Shown here piece by piece: positions 23,301 through 36,700 of a stretch of 64,000 bases of DNA (the first letter of the stretch is position 1; each line of letters begins with the position of its first letter). Location of the stretch: the NCBI RefSeq assembly GCF_030867145.1, contig NC_134417.1:9091577-9155576 (forward strand). The letters run 5' to 3'. The notes below the pieces were generated by a model. It had not been told where the DNA came from. It saw only the letters and a list, made by a program, of their open reading frames with translations, and made no database searches. The stretch is from Opisthocomus hoazin (Eukaryota > Chordata > Aves > Opisthocomiformes > Opisthocomidae). The position numbers and the translations under genes are program-made.

Positions 23301-26300
23301 CTTCCCAGTTTGTAACCACAGTCCTTTAAAAGCGTGGATGTCAAGGCCAGCGCCTGGTGGCCACAGATCACTGGGCTTTCTTCCACGCTGCAAGGAGATT
23401 AAGTAGGTTCAAGGCCAGCCTGACCGACACACCTCCCTAAAGGTTTGCTGCTCGCTCCGTAGGGATGGTTCAACAACAGATTTTGCAAAGAACGAAGAAA
23501 AAAAACCCCACCAACCCCAAATCCCCAAATCCTGACTTTTACCCAATATTGACATGTTCAGGATTTCAGGCTGCCTGCATGTAAAAAAAAATTGAATAGA
23601 AAGAGGAGCCTTAGGGCAGGGCTTGACTGCTACCTCTGAGACACGGCTGCAGGGCCGCCTTTGCAACAGGGACGTACCAACAACCTCCCCAGCGTCGCTA
23701 TTTCAGCGGAGGCCTCTCGTGCCGCAGGTGGGCTTTCCCTTGCCCGCCCCGTGCTGCCCGAGAGTGGGAGCTCCGTGCTCTGATGCCGGGGGTTGAGCGG
23801 CCCCTCTGCGGGAGCCCGGCCCGAGGAGGTGGCAAGGACCGGGTGGCCTCACTGCGGGCAGCCTCTCCGTCCCGCGTGCCCACCAGCCCGCTGGTGGGAG
23901 CTCAGCCTGCAGCACAACCAAACCTCGAACCAGTGGTGGTTTGTGGTGGGAAGCCCCGCTCTGCGCCCACAGCGGCTCAGCCCTCCTGCACCAGGGCTGG
24001 AGTCACCTGGGGCTCAGCTGTGCCATGCCTGCTGCAGGTCCTGCCCCAGGGCTTTGTCACCGCTGGCAGTGCCTCTCGCTTTCTTCAGAGACCATGGGAG
24101 GAGCCCAGCCCTGCTGCCTCTGCCCAGTAACCTACGCTTGCTATAGGATGCCTGGACCTTGGGGTGGTTGGGGTCCACCACACAGCAGAGAGCCCCTGCT
24201 CAGGGCAGGTGCCTGGGACCGATCAGCCCAGCCAGGGCTGGAGCAGGCGAGAAGACTCCGTGGGAAGGAACCTGGGAAAGCAGCAGATGAATCAACAGGG
24301 AAAGAGTTTACTGCTAAGCTTGTTCCAGTGCAGCCTCCAGTTTGAGTACCACGAACAGGAATAGCAAAACACCAACAGATTAAGGAATATATGTCCACTC
24401 ATATAACCACCGAATTATTTTTATCTCCAGGCCTCCCCCACATACATACTCATATATTTTCTCCCGTGGAGTTTCAAGGCTCTTCACAAGCCTGTGACAT
24501 CTGCTTACCAACTTTTGGTGTAAAAATATCAATATCTGCTCTGCATAGCTGTTCTGAGCGCTACATTTACCAGCCAGTAAAGATCAAGGGCCTCCTGGGA
24601 GCTGGCTGGATCAAACTGTCAGGATTTCAGCACTGCTTTGCGTCAGACGGCAGAATTTAAAGTCAAAACACAGATAGTTTGGGGAGGAAGACAATGCAAA
24701 GCCCTGAGTCATACCCTGCTGAGGGTGAGGGGAAAAGATTAATAGACAGCAAACATGAATGAAACTGAATGGCTCATTTTAGTCATGTGACTGCCTCTGA
24801 AACCCAAAATAGGATTTATTTTTAGTTGTTGAGCACGAAAAGATTTCTGTGCACCTTGCCAAGGATAAGTCGAGAAATGAGTGTGAATTAGCGTGGGGCA
24901 GGCTCGCCTTTCCTTGACCCTGGAGGAGCTCAGCCGCGGGGCTCGCTGTGCTCAGGGAAGTTTTGCTGCTCCCAAGCTGCTTGAACAATGCGACACCCAC
25001 GAGACTTTGCACAACCCGGCAGCTTTTAGCGTCATTCAGACACAGAAGATGCAGCCCGTACCACAGCCCCAGCCAACTTTCCTTTGGCAAAGTTGAGTCA
25101 AAAAAACCCATGATGATTGCTTAGAACCAGGCCGTATCTTTTTGAGAAGCTGCACCGCTCCCCACTGCTGGCTCACAGGGGAAGGAGACAAAGCAACCAT
25201 GGCTTGGCAGCTGGAGAAACTGCACAGGTTCACTCAACGTCATTGGTGATTACTTAACCAAAACCTCGGAGCCCTTCAGAGCAGCTGCGGCAACAACCAG
25301 CAACAGCAGACAGCAAAATCGTTTTGCCTCTACTGTCCAAGGAGAGTGCCACCTGCCCGTCACAAGCTCCTTGGCTGCTGTGAGGGTCCGACCTGGGGTA
25401 TTGGCCACCTTGGGGTATTTGGGTCAGCCAAAACTGACCTTCAGCGATGTTTCTTCTTGAGAGAACAAAAGGTTTTACATGGGAGTGAAAAAAGTTGGCA
25501 CAATAGTGAGCTGTACACACATTTATGTGATTTTTCAGTTTAAATAAATGGATAGAAGTGGTTCACAGCTGTGCATAAGGTTAGTTACATTATTTAGTCC
25601 TCTGCTGAACTGCTTCAGCAATTCTCGTCTGTGGAAACTTCATGATCTTGGGGCTAAGCCATTTCTATCCCTTACGTACATTAAAGCCTCATTAGTTTTC
25701 ACATTAATCACTTGTAAACATGAAAAAGCTCAGTGATTTTGGATCTCCTTGTCTCTGGCAGAAAACCTTTTTTATCTTTGTTATCTGCTTCCTTGTCTGA
25801 CAACACAGGATAGGACTCAGAGTAGCAAAATTGACACTCCAAAATTAACACTCCCATTCTTACTCCAACCCCCCCCCCTTTTTTTCTTTTTTTGAGAAAT
25901 CAGCCATTATCAAAGCATGGACTAGCACGCTTGCGTTACTTCATGTGGGCAGATGGTCTTCCATCCCCAAGCCATTAGGGCAATGGGTGCCTTAGCAATG
26001 CAGCGTGCAAGAATCTGTCTGCTAAAGCTAGGAGGGCAAGAAGCCACGCTCTGGTTCCTTGCCATGAAACATCACAATTCTCTCTTGCATTGCCTTTGCT
26101 AGTGTCCTTAGTCTCACCAATGCCAATTACAGCATTTTTTTGTGGCCATAGGTTTGTCCTTCTTTGCTTACTATGTGCCTACATAGGTTACAACCCTATT
26201 GCTACAGTAATTTACATAGATTTGGGTCAAAACCAAATTTAGCATTTGGTCATGAATGTGACAAAGACAGAAAAAAGAGACTCAGTGCAACGTACAGTAC

Positions 26301-28020
26301 AGAGCCAATGTGGTAGAAGTTCTTCCTGGAGAAAATTTCTACCAAGAACAGGACAAACAGTCTGATTTTTTAGCTTGTGTGGAAAGGCAGAGCCACTTCA
26401 TGTCATGGGGTTTTTTTTAAGTGTATACTAAACCAAAAGTTAACTCAACATAAACATGAGTGATTGCATCAAAATAAGAGCACAAGTTCATATCATCCCA
26501 TGGGGTTATAGCTATTAGCATTTGCTACATCAGCATTAAAGCAGAGAGCTTATATTTTTAGGGTTGAACTGTGTTAATTTTGAATTTCAAGTTACACAAC
26601 CAGGGAGAGTTGTCTGGCTTCAATGGCAGCTTTGCTAGTTTGGTGACTGTAGGATCAAGGCAAATCCAGAACCTCAGTGCAAACAGAGGAGAGATAAGGG
26701 GTTAATGATTTACTCCCCAGCCTCCCCCCAGCCTCCTGCCTGGCAGCCGGCCTGTGGTCAGCCATGCCCCGCAGCTTGTACAGCTGAGCAGAACTTGGTG
26801 CGGCTGTGTCTCAACTGGCGGAGACAGTCCACGATGGTGAGGATTTAATGCCATCACCCAGATGTGCAGGAGGCGCATTCTGAACAGCAAGAGACAGAGA
26901 AATCAAGCAATGTGGTCTGGGAGCAGCGAGCTGACATCCTGCATAGGTGCACATGGACAAGCCACCGCACTCCATCCAGCGTGGGATGGGGTGGGAGCTG
27001 GGGACATAGCACAACACGTCCGTCCACTGAAAAGAGTAAGAGCTCTTTCAGAATCTGTAATTTGCTTTTTCTTATCACTCAGTCTTGAAAAGCTCTTGGG
27101 CTCAGGAAAAAGTTCTAGGCAGGCTGCTCCCTTCTCTAGCAAAAGTCAAAATGTAAGTGGTGACACCGGTAACAGGGTTTCCCCAAACAGGTTGCAATCT
27201 ACATGACAACTAGTAACACCTCTGCAAGCTGGGAAGAACATTTGCTTGGACCTCCCAACTGTTTTAGATAGCAGTCTTGCATGTCTCTCTCATCTATCAG
27301 AGCCTTGACTGGCAAGTGAAATCCATGTAATCGGGAGGAAATGCAGCAATTTTCCCCTAAGGCAAAAACTTTCTGTGTGATACACCTTGCTGGTAAGTGC
27401 CCTTCCTAGCCCCAAGGCTCCTGCTTCACTCTTCTTCCAAACCCTGGGCCAGCCCTCCCGGCCACGCACCAGCTGGAAACGCACTCCAGGCTGAGCCACC
27501 ACCGTGGGGTACAGGCAGACATGCCAATCCACCCACCTGATTTTCCAAACAGGAGGAAAGCCAAAGAGGAGGATGTGTCATGTGGTCTTCCAGCAGTGGT
27601 GTCCGGGTTTCTCGCTCCCAGTCTCTCCCACAGCCTGTGTCTGGTCAGGCCCTTCGGGGCTGGGAAAGCTAGATGTTATAATTCAGGTAGGAAAATGGTA
27701 ATGAGTAAGTTGGAGGAGGGACAAATACCCCGTGAGAAAGTAGCCCATCAACTGTCTTGTCTGAATATTAGACCAAACACCTTATGGCTACAGGTATCTT
27801 GTTGAGCACTCCCAGCTTAAGCACAACATAGGACTGTGTGATGCAAGATCATCTTTTTCTGCCTCAGAATGAAAGAATTGAGCAAAAAATTGGATATGTA
27901 TTGAAAAGTAGATGGAAAGATTCTGTACCAGCAAAGATAAAATACACAGCCTCTTTTATAAAATATTAAACGTAAGCTATTTTTCCAGTCAAATGGAATG
28001 TACTCAAAACAAACCATTTG
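20304..28020. other. Intergenic DNA between SCG2 and AP1S3, part 1
   Basis: No supported gene. GC-richer segments lie at about 20.4-20.8, 22.5-22.8 and 23.65-24.3 kb; the last has a moderate CpG density. Frames in these patches overlap on both strands and have no recognisable domains. A C10 run followed by a T-rich stretch lies at 25,869-25,893. The rest is AT-rich and featureless by eye. Confidence 0.55.
25869..25893. repeat. C10/T-rich polypyrimidine stretch
   Basis: Ten C residues are followed directly by T runs with a single C interruption. It is a low-complexity tract prone to slippage and sequencing error. Confidence 0.85.
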
Positions 28021-28022
28021 TA

Positions 28023-28038
28023 TCCAGGGATCCCTGGA
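28023..28038. other. 16-bp perfect palindrome
   Basis: TCCAGGGATCCCTGGA reads identically on both strands. A second dyad, at 28,090-28,117, lies about 50 bp away. No known factor is assigned. Confidence 0.8.
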
Positions 28039-28089
28039 GGCGATAGAAGGCTTGTCATGAAAACAGCTGCTTGAGAGCTGGGCTAATAA

Positions 28090-28117
28090 TTCAGATTCAA
28101 TAGGATCCGAATCTGAA
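28090..28117. repeat. 9-bp perfect inverted repeat
   Basis: Arms TTCAGATTC and GAATCTGAA flank a 10-nt loop. It lies close to the palindrome at 28,023-28,038. Confidence 0.75.
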
Positions 28118-29784
28118 AGCAAACAGACACATTATTGTATCTCACCCCAAACCTGCAGCATCCTTACTCCGGAAATTTTCTCCCGGATACATTTAAAAAC
28201 CAAGCGTGAAGTCTAGAGACACTGCTTACCCCTGTCGCGTCAGCCCGATCTGGCGCAGGGCCGGGGCTGCGGGAAACGCACGTCTGCGGCAGGATGGGAC
28301 TGAGCCGCTGGCTTCCATTTGCAAGCGCTCGCACTGAAAGAGCCCTCTCACTTTCACACAAGGCTTTTCAGCTGAGTGAGGAACACCGACGTCTGTTGCC
28401 ACACACATCACATGAGCATCGTGACAACCGAGATAATACTATTTTGTCTTTGCCTGACGGCAGCAACATGGATTTATATGATGTTGGCAGTAGCTTCCCA
28501 AGTGCTATCCTTCATTCCACATCTCACAGCTTCAAGACTGAGCAGACTTCCCAGGCACAGGGACACCACGCAAGGCTGGAGCCAGGGCTGCTTGTGAGAC
28601 TCAGGTCTGTCCATTTTTACCTTTAATGCTGTAATTTTTCCACCTCTTCTCCTCCACCGCCTTAGGAAACTGCCTAATTCACCTGTCCCTAAAAGCAACG
28701 CAATTTTCAGTGATGATCTCCTCTGTATGTCAGTGTGGTGGGGAAAGGTCTAGATCAACATGATATATTTTCCATTGACTTGTAGCTCTTAACTTTATTT
28801 TGAAGCAGTCCTGCTGCTGCACCGCCATTGTGCTGCAAGCCATCACCCCCGGTGCACCCCGACAGCAGCAGGTCTGCACACACAGAAGAGCACAGCCCAG
28901 GAGCTCCTCACAAACGCGAGCTGCGTCCTCCAAGGACTCTGTCACCACCTGCCAAAAAAAGACAGCTATCCTGTCATCTGTATCTACTGCGTTCAGTGGG
29001 ATGCTGGATCCCATAGAAGCGTTCTGTTTCACCCAGAATAAGTTGTTTGAAATTCAAGGCAAAACCCATTGATTGCAGCTGTTTAAAATGAGGTCGCAAA
29101 GCACCACAATGAATTACTGTCAGCTGTAGCTAGCGCATGGCTTGCGTATGCTGCCACGTAGATGCGGGGCCAACAGGGAGCTGTTTGGCTGGCGGTGGTT
29201 TTCCGCTAGTGTATCTCAATGCTGAATCAACAGGCCAGATACTGCATCTGGCACTGGAGATCTTGTCTGAAGAACTAAACGGATTACTTGTCCACGCAGG
29301 GAGGTCTTCACCATCTGTTGCAGATGTAATATTGATGAGGTTCTCAATTTTACAGAATTGTTTCATGATATTATTATATGAAAAAAGAAACACCAAACAC
29401 AACCTTTCTGGGTTGATGCTGCTTGCTGTTCATTGGGAAGACACGACCATAGCTGTTTGCTGAAGTGGTATCTTCGCAGCTTCCCCTGACACACTGTTGC
29501 TTGTTGCAGTGGCTGTACATCGTGCATCATACTGCTGCTTGGCTTCTCTCTCAGCCTGCGGGTGCAGAAGCTGTCCCAGCTCACCGGCTGTTTGCGCAAG
29601 CCTCCGCTGGCTGGTTTTCACCCTGGCACACGAAGGTCCTTTTCTCAACCCTCAGCCTCTCTTCTGCAAGGACCTGGCAGTGGCTGGTGGGCACAGACTT
29701 GGTCCTGTGTAGAAGGAGCCCTCCCTGAGCGCCTGTGGAAGGATTTCCTTTCTTACTGCTAGGCATTGTGAAGGACATCAATTC

Positions 29785-29785
<1 letters not shown>

Positions 29786-29812
<27 letters not shown>
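29786..29812. repeat. (TA)13 microsatellite
   Basis: This is an uninterrupted run of 27 alternating T and A bases. It is self-complementary and can extrude a cruciform. It is likely length-polymorphic. Confidence 0.95.
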
Positions 29813-29815
<3 letters not shown>

Positions 29816-30689
29816 AGAATGGAGGTATTCTGTACAGCACGGGAAGAAATGGGAAGAAAGAACTGTACCATGTGAGGAGACACAGCAGAAACTGGGAAGA
29901 AAAAGAAACAGTTCAGTTGTCAGTGATGCAGCTGCAACACGTGAGCCAGCACAGCGCAGAAGACGTACGCTCCTCTGGAGACCACGGCCAGAGACTCTGA
30001 ACTGGCAAGACCAGATGGTGCAGGAGCTGAGGCAGGATGGAGTCTCTCTTTCAGAGTCTGTGCCAAGGAGGTGGTACCAAAGGGTAATTAGGCTGATGAA
30101 CAGTGATATTAAATGTATGAAATGAGGCTTACGAGATAAGAGAAATCATAGGAAAAATAGGTTGAAGTTGAAGAATAAGTTGAATAAGTTGAAAAAAAAA
30201 GTGAGCAACATAACAGAGCAAATCCCAGCACAATTAAGCTGTAGGGAAGCAGAAGCACAGAACCTGCTCCCAAAAGTAAATCCATACATATAACTGCAGT
30301 TATGTTTCCAGATTTCTACCCACTGAGTACATATAGGAATTACAGCCATTTATTTGCTTTAAAAAAGCAGTAAAACAATAGAATTGAAAGTATGTGGTTC
30401 AGTTGTAGTAAGACCAAATATTTGGAATATGCACAAAATTAAAAACACGCCTAAGGGCTTTGAGCAGCAGTCAGTGTTTGCTGAATGAGAGTCCTTAACC
30501 ATGATTTTTAATTACTATTGATAATTCTTAATTCCAAGTTTATGTTGTTACTTCTCACAGCTGCTTAGACAGGGAGGGCTCGGAGACTATCTATCAACAG
30601 CCAGCAGCACAGAGACAGCACTAACTTGGAAACTAAAAAGAACTGCAGAGGCTTTTCTGTGCCAGTGGCATCAGACAAAACCAAACCAA

Positions 30690-30740
30690 ACCTTCCTTTT
30701 ATAATCATTACAACCAAGTCCAACCATTCCTTTTACCAAA
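30690..30740 (+). mobile_element. Possible degraded CR1 3' end fragment
   Basis: The stretch contains an ATCATT motif followed by AAGTCCAACCATTCC, which resembles the end region of CR1 3' UTRs. Homology is short and divergent, and the terminal octamer repeats are not clear. A chance match is quite possible. Confidence 0.25.
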
Positions 30741-30777
30741 CAATGTTTGTTTCTCGGGATCTTTTCTCTTAAAGTAT

Positions 30778-30794
30778 CAAACAAACAAACAAAC
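30778..30794. repeat. (AAAC)n microsatellite
   Basis: About four tandem CAAA/AAAC units. Related AAACC triplets occur about 100 bp to the left. Confidence 0.8.
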
Positions 30795-33700
30795 TATGAC
30801 TTTCAGGCAAACAGATGATAAAACAAGCCTGCAGATTTGATTGCCACATTGATCATTGAAAGCAACATCTATGAAGGTGCCCGTAACCCACTGATAAATG
30901 TGGTGTCTTCCCGTGGCTATCGTGCCTGTTATCTGAAGGCTACTCGGACCTGCGGAGTAGCTGCTGAATTCATACTTTGCATTGTGCTGATGTGAGTCCT
31001 AGATTCATAAAGCAACATGAATTTTAATAATGCTGAGCAAGTCTTCCCTGACATATCAGCTGCATTAGCTTAAAAAAGATGGATCATCAAACACCATAGT
31101 ATATGCCCACATGTGCATAAAATTATACACACCCCAAAGGGGTAGTTTTATTGGATTTTTTTTAGACAGAAAAGAAAGCAATTCAGCTATGTAATTTTCT
31201 AAGTCCTTGAACCCTTGGATACTGCAGACAAAAGTTCTGACATGACCCTGTCTCTCAATGAGGTCTCAAAGTACTTCTAGCGTTGCAAATCATTCCTCTC
31301 CAAAACTTATTTTCAAGTGTTTCGTGAACATAGAGCTGTCTTGCAAAGTATTTGCCATTCCTACACACTCATTTCTGCTTTATTTAGAGGCTACCAACAG
31401 TCCTTAAAAAATCTTGAACAGCTGTGATGTAAAAACAAATCCAACTCTAAAATAGCATCCTGGCAAGAGCCAAGAGTCCTTGTTTCGCTTGGCTGTGGTA
31501 AGTATACCCATTCCATTGTATAGATAGAGTGGGTAGACATGACTGTGATAAAGAACACTTGTGGGGGTGGGGGGGTGTTAAATTAACATTTCACAGACCA
31601 CCTTAATGCTGACACTTCCTAACACCTGTTTTCTCTGCAACCTTAACTCTCCTTCATCATGTTTTTGTAGTATTCTCTACTGCATCTAACAGAATGAAAC
31701 CCTGGTTGGGACCAGCAGAAGCTGCTGTGAATTCCTTCTATTCCAGTATTGCTGTTTGCCCAGGGGTTAAGCCATTATACTAGTCTGTGGGAGCATACAT
31801 CTTCTTTTAGTCTCATTTTCTTCTGGTCTGGCTCATTTCACATGACAGAATAGAACCTCTATGCCTATCCCACTGTTTCTTTCATTCTGATTTGCAGCAC
31901 TTAACAGCATCCTACTACGTTATGGCCTAAGTCTTCCTATGCACAATTTGCAGAGAAAAAGGAGAAGAGTGTCTTCTGCTGCGCTTTTCTTACCAACCTT
32001 TCCATGACCTTCTGTAGACTTTCTTGTGAGCAGTCCAGGGCATAAGTCAAAGTCTTGGTGGCCTAGCTGCCAATTAACAGTAGCTCTGGGACCATCCTAT
32101 TTACACTATATGAACAAAAGTTCTGCAAGGTATTTGCCAATGTATTTTACCTTGAGGCATTTTGAATAGCTGCCTTCACAGAAAAGTCACATTACAGATA
32201 CAAGAACATGTCCTTGACCGATTGTTTGCTGTCCTCAAGTGCGATCCTGAAATATTTTAAGGAGGTTTGCTTACAACTCGAGAAAGGGAAAAATACAAAA
32301 ATATGAAAAAAGGAAAGATTTTCATCAGAATCAAAGATTTTGCAATTGATGCAGTCGGCTGACATTCATGACCTCTTGCACTATTTTAAAACCTAGATTA
32401 AAGGTGCACAGGACAAGGGCAGAAAGACAGCTAACTTGCAAGACTAATGAGTGAAACAGAAGTTTCTAAAATTTAAGTGTTCATTTTGTACTGCTGTACT
32501 GGCAGCAGAGGATTAGTCAGACAGCAGAGAGTTTTCGTCTAATATAGGTATATTAGCATGCAGTGCCTGACTACATTTTGATTTGAAGCTGAGCAAGCCA
32601 GGCTCATTCTCTCCAGCAAGCCAGACTGATGCATTCTCCCAAGAATCATGCCGTACAGAAAAATAATCATGAAATATTAATCATTTCCTATTTAGAGCTA
32701 CAACAGTCACAGATGATGTAGCTCTCTCCTGTACAAACTCTTGCTGAAACACTGCATAAGGAACGCAGCAAACATTGGCTGCTTCCTGGGCAGAGACAAA
32801 GCCTGGGCTGTAGGAGCATCATGGCCCGGCCATGCCGGTGGCTGCTGGCAGGGGTGGGGACAGTGCCCAAGCCCCGGGTCGGCTCAACCTGCCTGTCGTG
32901 GCACCAGCAAACCCGTACCAAGCCATCCATCAACCACCACCACACTGCTTGTACGTTCAATCCTGCCTTCCTGCACCAAGGGGTCCCCTACTTACAGTCA
33001 AGAAAATGCTGCCGAAAAGTGCTCACAAAGCTGTGCCTGAAGACAAGCAGCTGATTGCCCTCCAGACTAGGCAACGCTCCCGTTCCTTGCCGGCAGTAAC
33101 CAAACATCGTCAAGAACGCAGTGCAGAAGAGGAAACACGGCAAGTGGGTTTTCATGAGGGTTTGTGCTCGGAACATGCATACGGCCCTACTGAAAGCTCC
33201 CTGGGAGTTTGGAAGCTGTTCATTCAGGGATCAGACTCCACGCCCTGTGACTTGCGAAGCCTGTCATCCAGCCAAAACAGCAAATAATGAGAAATAATTT
33301 CTCTGAATAGCTGATAGGCAATCCAGAGCATGAAACCAATTTGCATAAAACAGCCATTGTCATTTCACACACGCAGATCTCTGGCAGTCAAAACCTCACA
33401 GTAGATCATTCAGGGACTTGAGGGAAAGAAATTAAATCAGTTGTTTGCTACAAATAACTCATCCAGTTGTATCTGACATGGCACTGCCTCCTTACGGGAT
33501 ATTGTCAGTGCTCCACACTGTGACCGACAGCCAGGATCCCAGGCCATAAAGCCCTCTGCAACATCTTAAGATACACACTTGGCTACTGCCTGCAAATATT
33601 ACATTGCAGGCATAGGCCAGGAAAATCAAATCATTCACATGGGACAGAGGGGAAAAAGCACTCCGAAACTAAAGGTAAAGTTTATTAGACTGAATGAGGT

Positions 33701-36700
33701 GATCCAGATCACAAGAAGTACAGTGATTACCTGTAACTTGGAGACTTAGTTTCATTGACCATCTTTGTCTACTATCAAATACACTTTCAGTCATATTTTT
33801 CTTGGGCTTCTTCTGATCTTTCTCAATCACAATGATATCTTTTATCTGCCAATAAAGCTTCCTTCTCACAATTTAACGTGTTACATATGTACTTTCCTGG
33901 AACTATGTGATCCATAGTATTTTCTCCCTCTTGATACTACCAAAATTAGTTTTTAGACAGAATCGAAACATTCAGCTATTACCTCTGTTACCATCACAGA
34001 AATTTCTTGGAGCCAGAGGGTGAAGCCTTTTTAATGGAGCTGGCTTCAGTATCTGTAAAAAGGTACCTGACTTTCTGTTCGAGTAAGGGTTGCAAAGCAC
34101 TACCTTCAGCAATACCATCCAAGTTTACTGGACTGAAAAACATTGAAATACTTGCTAGGACAACTAGCAGTTGCGCTCTGATGTTTTAAGGCAAAGCATA
34201 GAGCTGTTCTCCATCAACACTCACCCATGTCCTGGCCAAGGGATTCAGAACAGATGGAGACTTTGAAGAAACTCCACAGTGATTATAACCTTTCTGCCTC
34301 TGTGTAGTTTCTGTAAGGCTCAACAGACAGACCTGAATACCTGCAACCATCCTTCCACAGTTATCTACATCCCAGTGGAAAGAAACACTGCTAAAAGTTG
34401 CTTTTACTAGGTCCCTGCTAATACTTGTCAGCCTACAAGAGGAAGAGCCTAGACAGATGGCAGGATCTCCTTTGTAACACAAAACACCGCAGTGCGTTTA
34501 CCCAGTCACTGAAAAGAAATCAGATGATGAGGATTTCCAGACACAATGACCACTTGCTATTTCCATAAACCAGATTATGACAGGGCTCCAGGTTCTGCTC
34601 CGTCTTTTGCTGTCTGGGAGAGAGCAGCAGTGGTCTGTCACGTTGCCATGCTGGCTGCAGAGCCTGCACGGGCACCCAGAGGCACCTCCAGGTGCAGAAG
34701 AGGGCACTCTGTCACTACTGCACTATATCTGAAGGCACATCCACCCCAAGGTGTGGGGTTTCACTTTCCAGAATTTGCTGCATTTTGCTTAGGCACGGAG
34801 TTTGTTCCTAGTAACCAAGAGCCTTCCTTTCAGCGTAAGGGACGCTTAGCACACAAGTCCCAGCAGCAAGTTTGAGAGCAAGGCTGGCCACGTGAGTTAG
34901 CGGGGCAACCCAGAGCATGTCTTCCCTGATCTGCCATGGAGTTCCTGCAGGGGCATCAGCAGATTACTCTCCTGGTTTCCTCCTCCGCAGAGCGGATAAG
35001 TTTCCCTGCCCATCACAGCATTAAGCATTCAAGACTGGGAAGCCCCCTTAGCATAAAAAATGTCATAAAATTTTCATTAGGTTTTGAAGGGGATAGGAAG
35101 GGAAACAACTCACAGCATAGAACACTGCTCAGAACAAACCACAAAAAAGTAAGATGTGACAGAATAGCCCCCTGTACCATGCCTGAAAACAGTTTTCTGT
35201 AGTTTTGTACAGATGTTACCTACAAAAATGTCTGTGTTCTATAGCACTGTGGCATTAAGGTTCGTTCTAGCTTTGAAGCAAGATGAATTTAAAGCAATTC
35301 AAAATATGGCAGTTTACAGTCTAACTACAGACATTCTGATAACCTCATATCACAGGCTTTACATTTTAAGCTATACCATTAAACTCAAACGGTGAGAACA
35401 AAAAGGCCAGGTTCAGCTTTTCAGAGCAGTGAATCTTTTTCTCCTGATGTGCCATAGAGTTAAAGGCATCAGCACTGTAACAAATATTAAGAAATCTGTC
35501 ATGAGCTGTCATCCGGTTGGAAAGAGCAAACTCCCCAGGGCTCCCCGCTGACAGCAGGGAAAGAAACAGCCTCACCTGGAATCACATATCAATTCATCCT
35601 GGTGAACGCTTCAGTGTGCAGCCTTTCCACTTCAGAGATGGTCGACAGGCTATTTTCTGCACTAATTAAAGGATGTTAAAATGAGATCAGCCCCTCCTTA
35701 TTGCCTATCTCACATTCTGAGTTTGTAACTGTGTTCAAACACAGCTAGGGATGCCTAAATATGAACCAAGAAAAAGTTTTTTTTAAAAAATCAATACTTT
35801 CTAGATTAGTTGCCTTTTATTTCCCCATTCTAATGAACACAATTTCAAGTGCCTTTTTTTATTCACTATTCACGTGGCTGAAGCACCTCTGGACCTAATG
35901 AATATCTGCATGTCTAGATTTTTTCCCCTAAATTAATGAATTTATGGGAATTTGAGAACGTGATCCCTGTGGGCAGGTACATTGTGTATTTGTCGAGCAG
36001 CAGACCCAGCATGGTGCTAACACAGCTCTGTGGATACTGGACCAGAGGTAACTCAGATCCATCCGACCTGGAGCACACAGAGATGGGTAGGGACAGGTCT
36101 CCACGTGCTCTCAGGTTCTTCTGTCCCCCCACCCATCACCAGGGTAGCTGAGCTTTCTCCCCTCCACAGTGCTCCTTCCCTGGTGCAGGAGAGGACATTA
36201 ATTCACAAAGAGCCGTGGCTCACAGAGAGTCTTAGCCCAAGGTACCCGATGTGCTCATGCGGGATGTCTGTGGGGTCCCAGAGCTGATCCTGGTCTGCCC
36301 TAGCCCACAGAAGCACCTTAGCCCCTGGACCACCCTTCACCCTGAAACCCAATTACGACCCAGGATGCACCCTTTGCTTTTACGTTTCGGTACCAAAAGA
36401 AGTTGCAGCCTGCCCGAAGCACAGACTCACTTGCAGAGACCAAACCACACAGCTCCTCAAAATCACGAGGCCTTCAGCTGCATACAAGACCTGAATCCAA
36501 AAGATACAAAAAAATCCCAAGTATTTCCCCAGTGGCAACCAGATTCATCCACACATATTACTGTGCTGTGGCCCTGCTGCCAGCAAAAATCCCGGCTTCA
36601 GTTTGTTTCTCTTGCAAGTATATTATTAAATTCCAGCATCACAACTGTGTGAAAACTCCCCCTAGAAAGACACCTAAGAGAACCCAGAAATGGTGTGTCT

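Noticed and set aside
23345-23370. Minus-strand CCACCAGG motif resembling a CTCF site
   Set aside because: The first half fits but the GGGGGCGC half does not; too many mismatches to call.
32832-33287. 151-codon plus-strand frame
   Set aside because: Overlaps two other plus-strand frames and a minus-strand frame; no recognisable protein features.
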